64,000 bases of DNA from Helicobacter pylori_CU (GCF_000259235.1 NC_017733.1:1116001-1180000), one strand, 5' to 3'. Shown: positions 1 to 9,252, numbered from the stretch's first letter. Program-made: numbers and translations. The notes: generated by a model from the letters alone, not told the origin.

Positions 1-652
1 TCATAATCAGCGCGCTCACTGAAGCCTTGTGATAAAAAACCCCTTTCCAACCTTTATATAAAATCTGATAGATTTGAGCGTACCATTCTTGATAAGCCTT
101 TTCATCAACCCCATCTTGTTTAGGGATTTGCAAATCTAAAGTTTTGTTTTTAACGCTTTCTAGTTTTTGTGCGAATTGATCCAAATTCTGTTGCAAATCT
201 TTCAACATCTCTTGATTTTTTTGGTTTTTTCTTAAGCGTTGCTGTTCTTTTAAACGCCTTTGCTCTTCTTCTTGCTCATTTTTTTGCTCATCTTTTTGGG
301 CGTTTGTGTCTGTCTTTTCTTGAAAATCATTGAGTGAAGAAAAAATATCTTCAAGGCTTTCTTCTTGTTCTTTAGGATCAATAAAATCGCCCTCTTTATC
401 AGTTGCATTTTTTTCAACTACTTTTTCATCTTTTTTTTCTTCTGCTTTTTCAGCGATTTTTTCATCTTTTTTTTCATCGCTTGGCAAATCTTCTAAATTC
501 AAATCAATGACTTGTTCGTTTTTTTTGCCCAAATCTAAAAGGATTTTCTCCGCTTCTTTATTGTGCTTTTCTAGCAACAAACCATATAATAACAAAGCAT
601 AGAGCAAGAACGCTAAAAAGCCAGAAACAACAAAGATCGCGCTCTTACTCAT
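1..652 (-). CDS. tolA: TolA/TonB-like envelope protein, C-terminus cut by window edge
   Basis: The frame is open from the ATG at 652-650 to the window edge, so the C-terminus is missing. The N-terminus is a single hydrophobic anchor (about residues 4-27, SAIFVVSGFLAF onward), followed by a long Lys/Glu-rich charged region and a second charged, probably coiled-coil stretch. The last visible residues (QEWYAQIYQILYKGWKG) resemble the start of a TolA/TonB C-terminal domain. It lies directly downstream of ExbD/TolR-like and ExbB/TolQ-like genes in one orientation, the usual Tol/Ton arrangement: a proton-driven inner-membrane motor whose third subunit spans the periplasm. The charged linker is poorly diagnostic, so TolA rather than TonB is inferred from the anchor-plus-linker layout and context. 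Confidence 0.72.
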   Translation of the reverse strand, partial: MSKSAIFVVSGFLAFLLYALLLYGLLLEKHNKEAEKILLDLGKKNEQVIDLNLEDLPSDEKKDEKIAEKAEEKKDEKVVEKNATDKEGDFIDPKEQEESLEDIFSSLNDFQEKTDTNAQKDEQKNEQEEEQRRLKEQQRLRKNQKNQEMLKDLQQNLDQFAQKLESVKNKTLDLQIPKQDGVDEKAYQEWYAQIYQILYKGWKGVFYHKASVSALIM

Positions 653-670
653 GCAAATTAGCCCTACTTT

Positions 671-1072
671 TTAAGGACTTGTGATTAAAGAAACTTTTAA
701 AAAACCCGCTTCTTTAATCGTTTTTAACAAATAAATCACTTTATCATAAGTCAATCGTTTGTCCGCACGGATACTAACCCTAGTATCTTTATCGTATTTC
801 TTAGAAAGCAAGTTGAAAGTATCCGGGAAAGAGTTGTATTCATAGGTTTGACTATCTATATAGATTTTTGCGTCTTTATCCATGCGGATCTCTATCATTT
901 TATCTTGAGTGGCTCTAGCAGTTTTTGAACCAGAAGGCAAAGCAATCTCTTCTTTATAAGTGAGAGTGGGCGTCGTTACCATAAGAATAGCCAATAAAAC
1001 AAGCATCACATCCACTAAAGGCGTGATATTGAGTTCTGGCTTGTCTTCATCCCAATAGTTATCATAATTCAT
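671..1072 (-). CDS. exbD: ExbD/TolR family biopolymer transport protein
   Basis: A 133-residue protein with the ExbD/TolR pattern: a short cytoplasmic N-terminus, then the membrane segment beginning ELNITPLVDVMLVLLAILMV, whose aspartate (about residue 21) is the conserved proton-carrying residue of the family. A small periplasmic domain of about 90 residues follows. It sits between the ExbB/TolQ-like gene upstream and the TolA-like gene downstream, so the three probably form one motor coupling the proton gradient to the outer membrane. Length is normal for the family. ExbD and TolR cannot be separated by sequence inspection alone. Confidence 0.88.
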   Translation of the reverse strand: MNYDNYWDEDKPELNITPLVDVMLVLLAILMVTTPTLTYKEEIALPSGSKTARATQDKMIEIRMDKDAKIYIDSQTYEYNSFPDTFNLLSKKYDKDTRVSIRADKRLTYDKVIYLLKTIKEAGFLKVSLITSP

Positions 1073-1123
1073 AAAAACCTTCTAACTCCCTATTTAAGAT
1101 ATTTATAAAATCCCCTTAAAGCT

Positions 1124-1693
1124 TTATTTTTTAGAAGACAAAATATCCACTTGCATCTGCACATAAACCGATAAATCATACACCTTGCGTTTTAAAATCA
1201 AGTAAAAAGAATAAGCTGGAATGGCCGCTAAAATACCTGCAGCGGTGGCGATAAGAGCCTTAGAAATAATGGGTGCAATCACCCCAAAAGAAGCCTGACC
1301 TAACGCGCCCAAATTGTTAAACGCTTCTAAAATTTCAACCACCGTCCCAAACAAACCAATAAAGGGGGCTGTAGAAGAGATAATGCTCAACACCACTAAA
1401 CCTGTCGTGCTTTGCTTAAGAACTTGGTGTTTCCAAGCTTGCAACAATTCATTAGAATACCTTTTGGTCTCATCATTTCTTTTTTTATTAAACATGAAAT
1501 GCTCTGGAGCGTCTTGCGCCCCATTAAGAATGTTAGACAAAGATTGCATCTCGCGCCTGAGTTCAATCTTTAACACAATGCTTTTATACAAAAAGACCCA
1601 TAAAGTCATCACCAAATAAAGCGAAATCCAAACTAAAACAAGCGTAGTAACAAACCCGCTCTTATTGAAAAAATAAACGATTGAATCGAACAT
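1124..1693 (-). CDS. exbB: ExbB/TolQ family proton channel protein
   Basis: About 189 residues with three hydrophobic segments: one near the N-terminus and two in the C-terminal half (around TGLVVLSIISSTAPFIGLFGTVVEIL and PIISKALIATAAGILAAIPAYSFYL). The GLFGTV and ALIATAAGILAAIPA stretches are typical of MotA/TolQ/ExbB proton channels. I chose the ATG at 1693-1691 over an upstream in-frame TTG because AAGGGG lies just before it and the longer form would overlap atpC. It directly follows the ATP synthase genes and precedes the ExbD-like gene, with which it should form the inner-membrane motor. Confidence 0.87.
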   Translation of the reverse strand: MFDSIVYFFNKSGFVTTLVLVWISLYLVMTLWVFLYKSIVLKIELRREMQSLSNILNGAQDAPEHFMFNKKRNDETKRYSNELLQAWKHQVLKQSTTGLVVLSIISSTAPFIGLFGTVVEILEAFNNLGALGQASFGVIAPIISKALIATAAGILAAIPAYSFYLILKRKVYDLSVYVQMQVDILSSKK

Positions 1694-1703
1694 GATTATC
1701 CCC

Positions 1704-2075
1704 TTAAAGAGACTCAATCTTAGCCAGCACGCTAGAGACCGCTAACCTGTCAGAGCTTGCGTCCTCTAAAAGCTTTTTAGCCCTAGAGATAGCATCGTCT
1801 CTGTCGTCTGATTCTTTTTTAATAAAGACCGCCCCATCGGCTAAAATATCCACCCGTTCATTAGTAACTTCTGCATAGCCCCAATTGATCGCAATGTGCT
1901 CTTTTTGATTCTCCGTTTCAATCTCAACCACTCCCGCCTGAAGCAAAGTAATCATGTTGCTATGCCCATAAAGCACCCCAAATTCCCCTTCAACTCCTGG
2001 CAACACAACGCTTTTAACCTCTCCTGTATAAACTTCCCCCTCAGGAACTACCACACTAATTTTCAACAAAGCCAT
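1704..2075 (-). CDS. atpC: ATP synthase F1 epsilon subunit
   Basis: A 123-residue epsilon subunit: an N-terminal beta-sandwich (LKISVVVPEGEVYTGEVKSVVLPG, then GEFGVLYGHSNMITLLQAGVVEI) and a helical C-terminus (DDAISRAKKLLEDASSDRLAV). Epsilon joins gamma in the rotor stalk of F1 and can restrain ATP hydrolysis through its C-terminal helices. It is the last atp gene of the cluster, right after atpD, the usual bacterial order. The start could also be the GTG one codon upstream (2078); the ATG has a better distance to AAGGG. Confidence 0.95.
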   Translation of the reverse strand: MALLKISVVVPEGEVYTGEVKSVVLPGVEGEFGVLYGHSNMITLLQAGVVEIETENQKEHIAINWGYAEVTNERVDILADGAVFIKKESDDRDDAISRAKKLLEDASSDRLAVSSVLAKIESL

Positions 2076-2085
2076 CACAAAACCC

Positions 2086-3495
2086 TTAGGAATTTTTCAT
2101 GTTTTTAGCTTTTTCTAAAACCTCTTGAATGCTGCCCACCATGTAAAACGCGTTTTCAGGAATATGATCGTATTTGCCCTCTAAAATCCCTCCAAAGCCC
2201 TCTAAAGTCTCTTGGAGAGTCACATACTTACCGGGACTTCCTGTAAACACTTCAGCCACAAAGAACGGCTGGGATAAAAACTTCTCAATTTTTCTGGCCC
2301 TTTCAACCGTTTTTTTATCCTCTTCGCTCAATTCGTCTAAGCCCAAAATCGCAATAATGTCTTGCAGATCCTTGTATTTTTGCAAAACCTGCTGGATACC
2401 GGTGGCGATTTCATAGTGTTTCTCGCCAATCATTTGAGGGCTTAAAATCCTTGAAGTGGAATCTAAAGGATCCACCGCCGGATAAATCCCTTTTTCAGCG
2501 ATCTTTCTATTCAACACCGTAGTTGCATCTAAATGCGCAAACACCGAAGCAGGGGCTGGGTCAGTCAAGTCGTCTGCTGGCACATACACCGCTTGAACCG
2601 AAGTGATAGAGCCATTTTTAGTGGAAGCGATACGCTCTTGAAGTTTCCCCATTTCCCCAGCTAGCGTGGGCTGATACCCTACGGCTGAAGGGATACGGCC
2701 TAATAGTGCGCTCATTTCCGCACCGCTTTGAGCGTATCTAAAGATGTTATCAATGAACATCAACACGTCTAAGCCCTTTTCATCACGAAAATACTCCGCC
2801 ATTGTCAAGCCGGTGAATGCGATGCGATTCCTCGCACCTGGTGGCTCATTCATTTGCCCATAGCACAGCGCGACTTTGTCTAAAACGCCCCCTTCTTTCA
2901 TCTCAAAATACAGATCGTTCCCTTCTCTGGTGCGCTCCCCCACACCCGCAAACACCGAATACCCGTTATGTTTGTAAGCCACATTATGGATAAGCTCCAT
3001 AATGATCACCGTTTTCCCTACGCCAGCCCCACCAAACAAGCCTACTTTACCGCCCTTAGAATAAGGCGCAAGCAAGTCAATGACTTTAATACCGGTTTCA
3101 AACATTTCTGTTTTAGTGCTTTGCTGCTCAAAACTAGGGGCTTTTCTGTGAATGGGCCAAGTTAAGGACGGCTTAAGAGGTTCTAAATTGTCAATGCTCT
3201 CGCCCACAACATTAAAAATACGCCCTAACACTTCTTCGCCCACAGGCACTTCAATCATTTTGCCACGAGCTTTGATCACTTGGTTACGCACTAAGCCTTC
3301 TGTCATATCCATAGCAATCGCTCGCACCCGATTACCTCCCAAATGGGCTGCCACCTCTAAAACTAAAGATTTTTGAACGCCATTGACTTCAAAATTAATG
3401 TCTAACGCTTCAAAAATCGCCGGCAGATAGGATTCAAACTCCACATCTACCACCGGGCCTAAAACCTGAATGATTTTACCTTCCATCGCTTTCAT
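2086..3495 (-). CDS. atpD: ATP synthase F1 beta subunit
   Basis: A 469-residue catalytic subunit of F1. The P-loop GGAGVGKT lies at about residues 155-162, followed by GERTREGNDLYFEM and the catalytic-site stretch ALLGRIPSAVGYQPTLAGEMG. The DELSEED-loop sequence (GLDELSEEDKKTV) that contacts gamma is present in the C-terminal part. Length matches the family. Two nearby ATGs (MKAMEGK) are possible starts; AAGGAG lies upstream of both, at short distance from the first and about 11 bases from the second. It sits between atpG and atpC as in most bacterial atp operons. Confidence 0.98.
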   Translation of the reverse strand: MKAMEGKIIQVLGPVVDVEFESYLPAIFEALDINFEVNGVQKSLVLEVAAHLGGNRVRAIAMDMTEGLVRNQVIKARGKMIEVPVGEEVLGRIFNVVGESIDNLEPLKPSLTWPIHRKAPSFEQQSTKTEMFETGIKVIDLLAPYSKGGKVGLFGGAGVGKTVIIMELIHNVAYKHNGYSVFAGVGERTREGNDLYFEMKEGGVLDKVALCYGQMNEPPGARNRIAFTGLTMAEYFRDEKGLDVLMFIDNIFRYAQSGAEMSALLGRIPSAVGYQPTLAGEMGKLQERIASTKNGSITSVQAVYVPADDLTDPAPASVFAHLDATTVLNRKIAEKGIYPAVDPLDSTSRILSPQMIGEKHYEIATGIQQVLQKYKDLQDIIAILGLDELSEEDKKTVERARKIEKFLSQPFFVAEVFTGSPGKYVTLQETLEGFGGILEGKYDHIPENAFYMVGSIQEVLEKAKNMKNS

Positions 3496-3518
3496 CGCTC
3501 CTTATTTTAATGTAATTT

Positions 3519-4424
3519 TTATTTTAGGGCTTCTACGCCAGCATTGATTTCTACTAGCTCGGTCGTAATCGCCTCTTGTCTGGCTTTATTATAAGAAATA
3601 GTTAAAGTTTTAACCAAATCTTTAGCGTTATTCGTCGCTGTATCCATAGCCTGCATTCTAGCGCTATGCTCTGCAGCTAAAGAATCAATCAAAGCGTAGT
3701 ATAAACTATACTCCACATATTTTTCTGCCAAAGAGTCTAAAATTTCATCTTCACTCCCGCTTGGCTCACTAGTAATAGTCTCTTGCGTCTCATTAGGCTG
3801 AGGGTTTTGGTGGATGATTTTATACCCAATCGGCAAAATTGTTTTCACTCTTATTTCTTGGCTGATCATGTTTTTAAAGCCATTATGAATGATAATCACC
3901 TTATCGGTTTTCCCACTCAAATAATCCTCTACCACTTTTTTCATGAATTCCTGTGCGCGTTCATAATTAGGCGTAGAACTCAAATTATTGATCTTGTCTA
4001 AAACCTCTATCCCGTTAAAGCTAAAATACTCATTACCCTTTTTACCAATACCGCGCAAACGCACTTTAATGTCTTTTTCTTTGTATTCATTCGTGCATGC
4101 TAAAACTTTTTTAATGGTATTGGTGTTAAAGCCCCCACAAAGCCCCTTATCGGCTGTGATAAAAATAATATCCACTTTTTTGATTTCAAGTCTTTCTAGT
4201 TCCCTAAAATACTTGCTTTGAATGTCTTCAATCCCTTGATTTTTCATCTTGGATAGCACATCATCAAACACAGCGTCTAGTTTCAGTGCATACGCTCTGG
4301 AATTTCTTGCAACTTCTTCAGCTTTTCTTAGCTTGGAAGTGGAAACGAGTTTCATCGCATGCGTGATTTTTTGCGTGTTTTTAACGCTTCCAATTTTCTT
4401 TCTAATGTCTCTTAAATTCGCCAT
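3519..4424 (-). CDS. atpG: ATP synthase F1 gamma subunit
   Basis: A 301-residue central-stalk subunit. The N-terminus (ANLRDIRKKIGSVKNTQKITHAMKLVSTSKLRKAEE) and the C-terminus (MDTATNNAKDLVKTLTISYNKARQEAITTELVEINAGVEAL) are the two helices that form the rotating coiled coil inside the alpha3beta3 ring, and both are very typical. The middle holds the Rossmann-like domain (DIIFITADKGLCGGFNTN). An acidic insert near residues 210-228 is less conserved. It lies between atpA and atpD with short gaps, so translation is probably coupled along the operon. Confidence 0.97.
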   Translation of the reverse strand: MANLRDIRKKIGSVKNTQKITHAMKLVSTSKLRKAEEVARNSRAYALKLDAVFDDVLSKMKNQGIEDIQSKYFRELERLEIKKVDIIFITADKGLCGGFNTNTIKKVLACTNEYKEKDIKVRLRGIGKKGNEYFSFNGIEVLDKINNLSSTPNYERAQEFMKKVVEDYLSGKTDKVIIIHNGFKNMISQEIRVKTILPIGYKIIHQNPQPNETQETITSEPSGSEDEILDSLAEKYVEYSLYYALIDSLAAEHSARMQAMDTATNNAKDLVKTLTISYNKARQEAITTELVEINAGVEALK

Positions 4425-4438
4425 ATTCTAGCCGTCTC

Positions 4439-5950
4439 CTACTCGCTATAAGTGAGCTTAAATTCCTCTAAGACTTTTCTTAGCATGGCTTCTAAATCCT
4501 TATCTAGCACTTTTTTAGTGTGGATTTCTTCTAAAACTTGGGGGTATTTTGCTTCCAAGAAAGGGTGCAGTTGCTCTTCAAAATCCACAACTTTTTTCAC
4601 GCTCACGCTGTCTAAAAAGCCCTTAGCCCCAGCGTAAATAATGACCACTTGCTTTTCAATAGGCAAGGGCGAATAAGGGGCTTGTTTCAGCACTTCCACC
4701 ATGCGTTGCCCCCTTTCTAATTGCTTCTTACTCGCTTCATCTAAATCAGAAGCGAATTGCGTGAAGGCTTGCAACTCTCTGTATTGCGCTAAATCCAGGC
4801 GCAAAGTCCCTGAAACCTGCTTGGTCGCTTTGATTTGAGCGGCCCCTCCAACCCTTGAAACCGACAAGCCCACATTAATAGCCGGGCGGATCCCTGAATA
4901 AAACAAATCCGTTTCTAAGAAAATTTGTCCGTCTGTAATAGAAATGATATTCGTAGGGATATAAGCTGAAACATCGCCCGCTTGAGTTTCCACAATAGGG
5001 AGTGCGGTCAAAGAGCCGGCACCCTTTTCATCGCAAAGTTTAGCCGCTCTTTCTAAAAGCCGTGAGTGGATATAAAACACATCTCCAGGAAAAGCCTCCC
5101 TACCTGGGGGTCTTCTCAAAATCAAAGAAATTTCTCTGTAAGCGACAGCATGCTTACTCAAATCATCATAAATGATTAGGGCATGGCGGGCATGATCTCT
5201 AAAGTATTCCCCCATAGCTACACCTGAATAAGGGGCTAAATATTGCATTGCAGCTGAATCTGAAGCCGAAGCGTTGATCACGACGCTGTATTCCATCGCT
5301 CCGTATTCTTCTAATTTGCGGACCACTTGCGCAACAGTGGATTCTTTTTGCCCAATAGCCACATAGATACAGATCACATTTTGCCCTTTTTGGTTAATGA
5401 TCGCATCGATCGCTACGGTGGTTTTACCGGTTTGTTTATCCCCAATGATCAATTCCCTTTGCCCGCGCCCAATAGGAACTAACGCATCAATAGCTTTAAT
5501 GCCAGTTTGTAAAGGCTCATGCACCGATTTTCTGTCCATAATGCCCGGGGCTTTTTGCTCTATTAGGCTAAACTCATTCGTTTCTATCTCGCCCTTGCCA
5601 TCAATAGGCTCACCCAAAGCGTTCAACACACGCCCTACAACCGCATCGCCAACAGGAACTTTCATCAAATTCTTCGTGCGTTTAACGCCAGTCCCCTCTT
5701 TAATATTGTTGCCAAAACCAAACACAATCACGCCAACGCTATCTTCTTCTAAGTTAGCCGCAACGCCTTTATCCCCTGTTTCAAACTCCAGCACTTCATA
5801 CGACATCACACCATTTAAGCCATAAACCTTAGCCACACCATCAGCGTATGAAACGACTTTTCCTACTTCAGCCATATCACAATCAAGTTCAAAATTCTTG
5901 ATTTTTTCTTCAATAACCGAGCTGATTTCTTCCAATTTTAGTTGGGACAT
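4439..5950 (-). CDS. atpA: ATP synthase F1 alpha subunit
   Basis: A 503-residue alpha subunit. The P-loop GDKQTGKT is at about residues 170-177 and binds the non-catalytic nucleotide. The stretches GRGQRELIIG, HALIIYDDLSKHAVAYRE, REAFPGDVFYIHSRLLERAA and GIRPAINVGLSVSRVGGAAQ are highly conserved alpha-chain blocks. Alpha alternates with beta in the F1 hexamer. It follows atpH by a short gap with GGAG upstream of the ATG. Nothing is missing or truncated. Confidence 0.98.
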   Translation of the reverse strand: MSQLKLEEISSVIEEKIKNFELDCDMAEVGKVVSYADGVAKVYGLNGVMSYEVLEFETGDKGVAANLEEDSVGVIVFGFGNNIKEGTGVKRTKNLMKVPVGDAVVGRVLNALGEPIDGKGEIETNEFSLIEQKAPGIMDRKSVHEPLQTGIKAIDALVPIGRGQRELIIGDKQTGKTTVAIDAIINQKGQNVICIYVAIGQKESTVAQVVRKLEEYGAMEYSVVINASASDSAAMQYLAPYSGVAMGEYFRDHARHALIIYDDLSKHAVAYREISLILRRPPGREAFPGDVFYIHSRLLERAAKLCDEKGAGSLTALPIVETQAGDVSAYIPTNIISITDGQIFLETDLFYSGIRPAINVGLSVSRVGGAAQIKATKQVSGTLRLDLAQYRELQAFTQFASDLDEASKKQLERGQRMVEVLKQAPYSPLPIEKQVVIIYAGAKGFLDSVSVKKVVDFEEQLHPFLEAKYPQVLEEIHTKKVLDKDLEAMLRKVLEEFKLTYSE

Positions 5951-5972
5951 TATCTTTATCTCCTTAGATTGA

Positions 5973-6515
5973 TTAAATAGATTGAATAACCTGTTTTTCT
6001 ATTTTCTTTAAAATATCTTCTTTAGAAAAGCCTATTTCTAAATCCAGGCTTGAAACGCTCAAAGAAACCCCTTTTTTAGACCAAGTGTCTTGAGCGATTT
6101 CTACAGGGGCGTTAAAACGTGCTTGCAATTTTTGTTGCACGGCTTCTAGTTCATTATTTTCAAGCTTTTCTGGGACTAAAAGTGTGGCTTCTAAAGTCCT
6201 TTTAGAATCAAAAGACAGCTCTTCAGCGACTAATTCCAACATGTCAAGCCGGTTATTTTTTAACACCACTTCCATTACAGGCTTTAAAACTGAACATGCT
6301 TTTATAGAAGTTATTTTTTCTAAGATTTCAAATACAACCTCTTTTTTAACTTTTAAAGAAACATGAGCTAACACCTGGTTGAGTTTGTGTAACTTTATGG
6401 CTTCTGCTACATTTTTAAGCCCCACAACGATTTCTTCCAATAACGCTAGATCGCTTTTAGTGTGGTTTTTCAACGCCTTAGCATAATGCTTAGCGATCAC
6501 TTTTAAATCTTGCAT
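5973..6515 (-). CDS. atpH: ATP synthase F1 delta subunit
   Basis: A 180-residue, mostly helical protein ending in a small beta-containing C-terminal domain (VEIAQDTWSKKGVSLSVSSLDLEIGFS), where family members usually read close to a D-x-S-[LIV]-x-G-G-x-x-[LIV] pattern. Delta (OSCP) sits on top of F1 and joins it to the peripheral stalk b subunits. Sequence conservation is low, as usual; position between atpF and atpA and the length make the call secure. Its start directly abuts the atpF stop. Confidence 0.93.
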   Translation of the reverse strand: MQDLKVIAKHYAKALKNHTKSDLALLEEIVVGLKNVAEAIKLHKLNQVLAHVSLKVKKEVVFEILEKITSIKACSVLKPVMEVVLKNNRLDMLELVAEELSFDSKRTLEATLLVPEKLENNELEAVQQKLQARFNAPVEIAQDTWSKKGVSLSVSSLDLEIGFSKEDILKKIEKQVIQSI

Positions 6516-7031
6516 TTAAAGCCTTTGTTTCAAAATATTCACGCAATCTTGCGCATTGAAAGAGACTTTTTTGCTCTCTCTTAGATCTTTAAAAACGCTT
6601 TCAACCAGCTCTCTTTTGATCTTTTTAACTTCTAAATCCATCAACGCCTTAGAATTTTTGATCAAATTTTCCACATCCATTTTGGTTTGCAATTCGTATT
6701 TTTGCGTGATCGTGTAAGCTTCTTTATTCGCATCAGAAATAATTAATTCAGCTTTTTCTTTGGCTTGCTCTAATTCTTTAAGGAGTTTTTTCTTATTTTC
6801 TTTACTCACTTTAAGTTGGGCTTGAATTTCTTCTAAGCGTTTGGAGATTTCAAGGCTTTTGGAGCGTAAAAATGAACGCAGTTTTTTAGCCAAAAAATAC
6901 CACAAAATCCCCGCAAATAAAAGGAAATTTAAAGAACGCTCTATAATATCTGTTTGTGAAATATCCAATCCAGTAGCGCACAAAGGGCTTAAAAGGATCA
7001 AAAACCCTAACACCATTTTAACTACAAACAT
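6516..7031 (-). CDS. atpF: ATP synthase Fo b subunit
   Basis: A 171-residue b subunit. A hydrophobic segment near the N-terminus (MVLGFLILLSPLCATG, then SLNFLLFAGILWYFLAKKL) anchors it in the membrane, followed by a long charged amphipathic helix (roughly residues 55-140, KSLEISKRLEEIQAQLKVSKENKKK onward) forming the peripheral stalk. The first hydrophobic stretch looks like a cleavable or extra N-terminal segment, seen in epsilonproteobacterial b subunits. It overlaps or abuts its neighbours, consistent with translational coupling in the atp operon. Confidence 0.93.
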   Translation of the reverse strand: MFVVKMVLGFLILLSPLCATGLDISQTDIIERSLNFLLFAGILWYFLAKKLRSFLRSKSLEISKRLEEIQAQLKVSKENKKKLLKELEQAKEKAELIISDANKEAYTITQKYELQTKMDVENLIKNSKALMDLEVKKIKRELVESVFKDLRESKKVSFNAQDCVNILKQRL

Positions 7032-7034
7032 TCA

Positions 7035-7469
7035 TCAACTCCCTAAACCCATAGCCACACGCTTGTTTAACTCGTCTTCAAATACCGGCATTTGTGCTTG
7101 CAACTGCTCTTTTAGCGCTTGCTTTTCATTTTGCAATTGCTTTGCAAACGCTTCAAACTCTTGATTGAGTTCGTTCTCTTTTTGCTTGATCACAGCGTCA
7201 TAGGACTCTGTGGCTTTTTGAATCGCTTCTGCTATTATTTCTCTGCGTTTTTCAGCCGCTTCCTTAAGAAGAGTCTCAATTTGATGACCAATCTCCACGC
7301 TTTGGGTGTTATCCGTTTTGATTTTAGCCAAGCTATCCTTTATCTCTGCCTGTCTGTTATCCATAAAAGCCAACAAAGGCCTATACACCCAAACATTCAT
7401 CGCCCACAACAATAACACAAACACCACAAAAACGACCGCCATTAAATAGGGGTTAACCGATATATTCAT
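7035..7469 (-). CDS. atpF': ATP synthase Fo b' subunit
   Basis: A 144-residue second b-type subunit: one N-terminal membrane helix (YLMAVVFVVFVLLLWAMNVWVY), the motif RPLLAFMDNRQAEIKDSLAKI typical of b/b' chains, then a long charged helix. A b plus b' pair forms a heterodimeric peripheral stalk in epsilonproteobacteria, cyanobacteria and some alphaproteobacteria. It is the first gene of the F1-side atp cluster here. The a and c subunit genes are not in the window, so the operon is split. The 110-base gap upstream, after parB, presumably holds the promoter. Confidence 0.92.
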   Translation of the reverse strand: MNISVNPYLMAVVFVVFVLLLWAMNVWVYRPLLAFMDNRQAEIKDSLAKIKTDNTQSVEIGHQIETLLKEAAEKRREIIAEAIQKATESYDAVIKQKENELNQEFEAFAKQLQNEKQALKEQLQAQMPVFEDELNKRVAMGLGS

Positions 7470-7579
7470 AACCTATTTCTTTCCTAAAATCCTACAAAAT
7501 ATTTGAAACTCGCATTTGTTATAAAAACATTAACTCTATCTTAACAAAAAATCGCTTAAAAATTGAGAATATCTAAGCA

Positions 7580-8452
7580 TTAAGACATCATTTTTTTCAT
7601 AAAAGCCTCTAAAAGAGAATTTTTATAACATCGTAAAATGATTTTATTCCCTTTTAAAGCCGCTTTAAGCTTGTAACGATCCCACAAACTTTGATTAAAA
7701 CGCTCTAATTCATCTTCAGCGATGAGCGTTTGGGTTTGCTTGAAACCATGTTTTTTATTGTCAAAATTTGCGTTTATTTTAAAATCACGCGTTAAATCTT
7801 CTGTCTGGCGCACGCTGAGTTTCTGCCCTATGATGGAATTTAAAATCAATTCTTGTTTTTCTTCATCCAAACCCACCAAGACTTTTGCATGCCCTGAAGT
7901 GATTTTTTCTTCTAAAAGAGCGTTTTGAACCTTAGAAGAGAGCGTCAATAAACGCATGATATTAGCCACATGGGCTCGGGATTTTTTAACGATTTTAGAC
8001 AGCTCTTCTTGGGTCATTTGATAGCTTTCAAGCAATTCTTTATAAGATCTAGCCAACTCTAAAGGGTTTAAATCTTCTCGTTGGATATTTTCAATCAACG
8101 CCACTTCACGCATTTTCTCTTGCTCAATATCCACAACAATCGCCTTAATCGTAGGCATTTTAGCTAATTTGCTCGCTCTTAAGCGCCTTTCACCCGCGAT
8201 CAAATGGTAACGCCCGTTCTCACTCACCACCAAAACCGGTTGCAACAAACCATGTTCTTTAATGGATTGTGCTAATTCTTCTAAAGAATCTTCGCTAAAG
8301 ATTTTTCTGGGCTGGTAAGGATTAGGCATCACCTCATCAATACCAAGCTCCACAACCCGATTCGCTCTTTCATACAGCCCTTGCTCATACACTTCATTGA
8401 TCTCAGGGAAAATATCCGCTAAACCCCTACCCAACACTTTATTTTTTGCCAT
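7580..8452 (-). CDS. parB: Chromosome partitioning protein ParB
   Basis: A 290-residue ParB/Spo0J protein. The N-terminal CTP-binding domain shows VELGIDEVMPNPYQPRKIFSEDSLEELAQSIKEHGLLQPVLV and the arginine-rich GERRLRASKLA box (about residues 100-110). The helix-turn-helix (TQEELSKIVKKSRAHVANIMRLLTL) binds parS sites, and the C-terminus is a dimerisation domain. Its start lies three bases after the parA stop. Together they segregate the chromosome origin region. I did not find a parS-like palindrome that I could support within the window. Confidence 0.96.
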   Translation of the reverse strand: MAKNKVLGRGLADIFPEINEVYEQGLYERANRVVELGIDEVMPNPYQPRKIFSEDSLEELAQSIKEHGLLQPVLVVSENGRYHLIAGERRLRASKLAKMPTIKAIVVDIEQEKMREVALIENIQREDLNPLELARSYKELLESYQMTQEELSKIVKKSRAHVANIMRLLTLSSKVQNALLEEKITSGHAKVLVGLDEEKQELILNSIIGQKLSVRQTEDLTRDFKINANFDNKKHGFKQTQTLIAEDELERFNQSLWDRYKLKAALKGNKIILRCYKNSLLEAFMKKMMS

Positions 8453-8455
8453 ATG

Positions 8456-9250
8456 CTACCCTTGAAGAATACTTTGAGCTAATTTTTGATAAGCGATACT
8501 GCCATTAGATTTAATATCATAGAGCAAAATGGGCTTACCAAAGCTAGGCGATTCCGCTAGTTTCACGCTTTTAGGGATCATAATATACTCTCCTGTAGCT
8601 GAATCTCTAAAAAACTCTGAGTCAAAATACTTGAACAATTCCGCTAAAACCCCTTTTGTCAAATTGAGTTGAGGGACATGCATTGTGGGTAAAAAACCTC
8701 TGATTTTGAGCTTAGAGTTCGTGCTTTTTTGCAGCATTCTAATGGTGTTAAGCAACAATTTAGTGCCTTCAAGGGCAAAAAATTCGCATTGGATAGGAAT
8801 GATCACCGAATGGGCTGCTGAAAGCGAATTGATCGTGAGAGGCCCAAGAGCTGGCGGGGAATCAATAATGATATAATCATAAAGTCCCACCACGCTCTCT
8901 AATGCGTTTTTGAGCATGAGCTCGCCTCGTTTGTTCTCATCTTGGCTGTCATAAAAGGTTTTTTCAAACCCGGCCAAACCCAAATTAGAAGGCACTAAAT
9001 CCAAAAAAGGCATTTGGGTTTTTAAGATCACTTGAGAAATTTGCTTACGGCCAATCAGCACATGATAAATATCATAATCAATTTTATCGCGCCTAAAACC
9101 CAAGCTTGAAGTGGCGTTGGCTTGAGGGTCAAAATCAATCAGCAAGATTTTTTTTTCATGCACCGCTAAAGAAGCCGATAAATTAACCGCCGTTGTCGTT
9201 TTGCCCACACCCCCTTTTTGATTAGCCACTGCAATGATTTCACTCATCAT
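8456..9250 (-). CDS. parA: Chromosome partitioning ATPase ParA (Soj)
   Basis: A 264-residue ParA ATPase with the deviant Walker A motif KGGVGKTTT at about residues 12-20, LIDFDPQANATSSLG, and the IIIDSPPALGPLTINSL Walker B region. The ATP-bound dimer binds DNA non-specifically and is released by ParB. A GTG (9256) and two ATGs (9250, 9247) are possible starts; I prefer 9250, which has AGGA at a good distance within the end of birA. The birA stop overlaps this start region, so birA, parA and parB are probably translated from one transcript. Confidence 0.96.
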   Translation of the reverse strand: MMSEIIAVANQKGGVGKTTTAVNLSASLAVHEKKILLIDFDPQANATSSLGFRRDKIDYDIYHVLIGRKQISQVILKTQMPFLDLVPSNLGLAGFEKTFYDSQDENKRGELMLKNALESVVGLYDYIIIDSPPALGPLTINSLSAAHSVIIPIQCEFFALEGTKLLLNTIRMLQKSTNSKLKIRGFLPTMHVPQLNLTKGVLAELFKYFDSEFFRDSATGEYIMIPKSVKLAESPSFGKPILLYDIKSNGSIAYQKLAQSILQG

Positions 9251-9252
9251 AC

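Noticed and set aside
330..602. Open frame on the plus strand (Ser/Phe-rich)
   Set aside because: It is the complement of the charged Lys/Glu linker of the tolA-like gene; composition is an artefact of the opposite strand.
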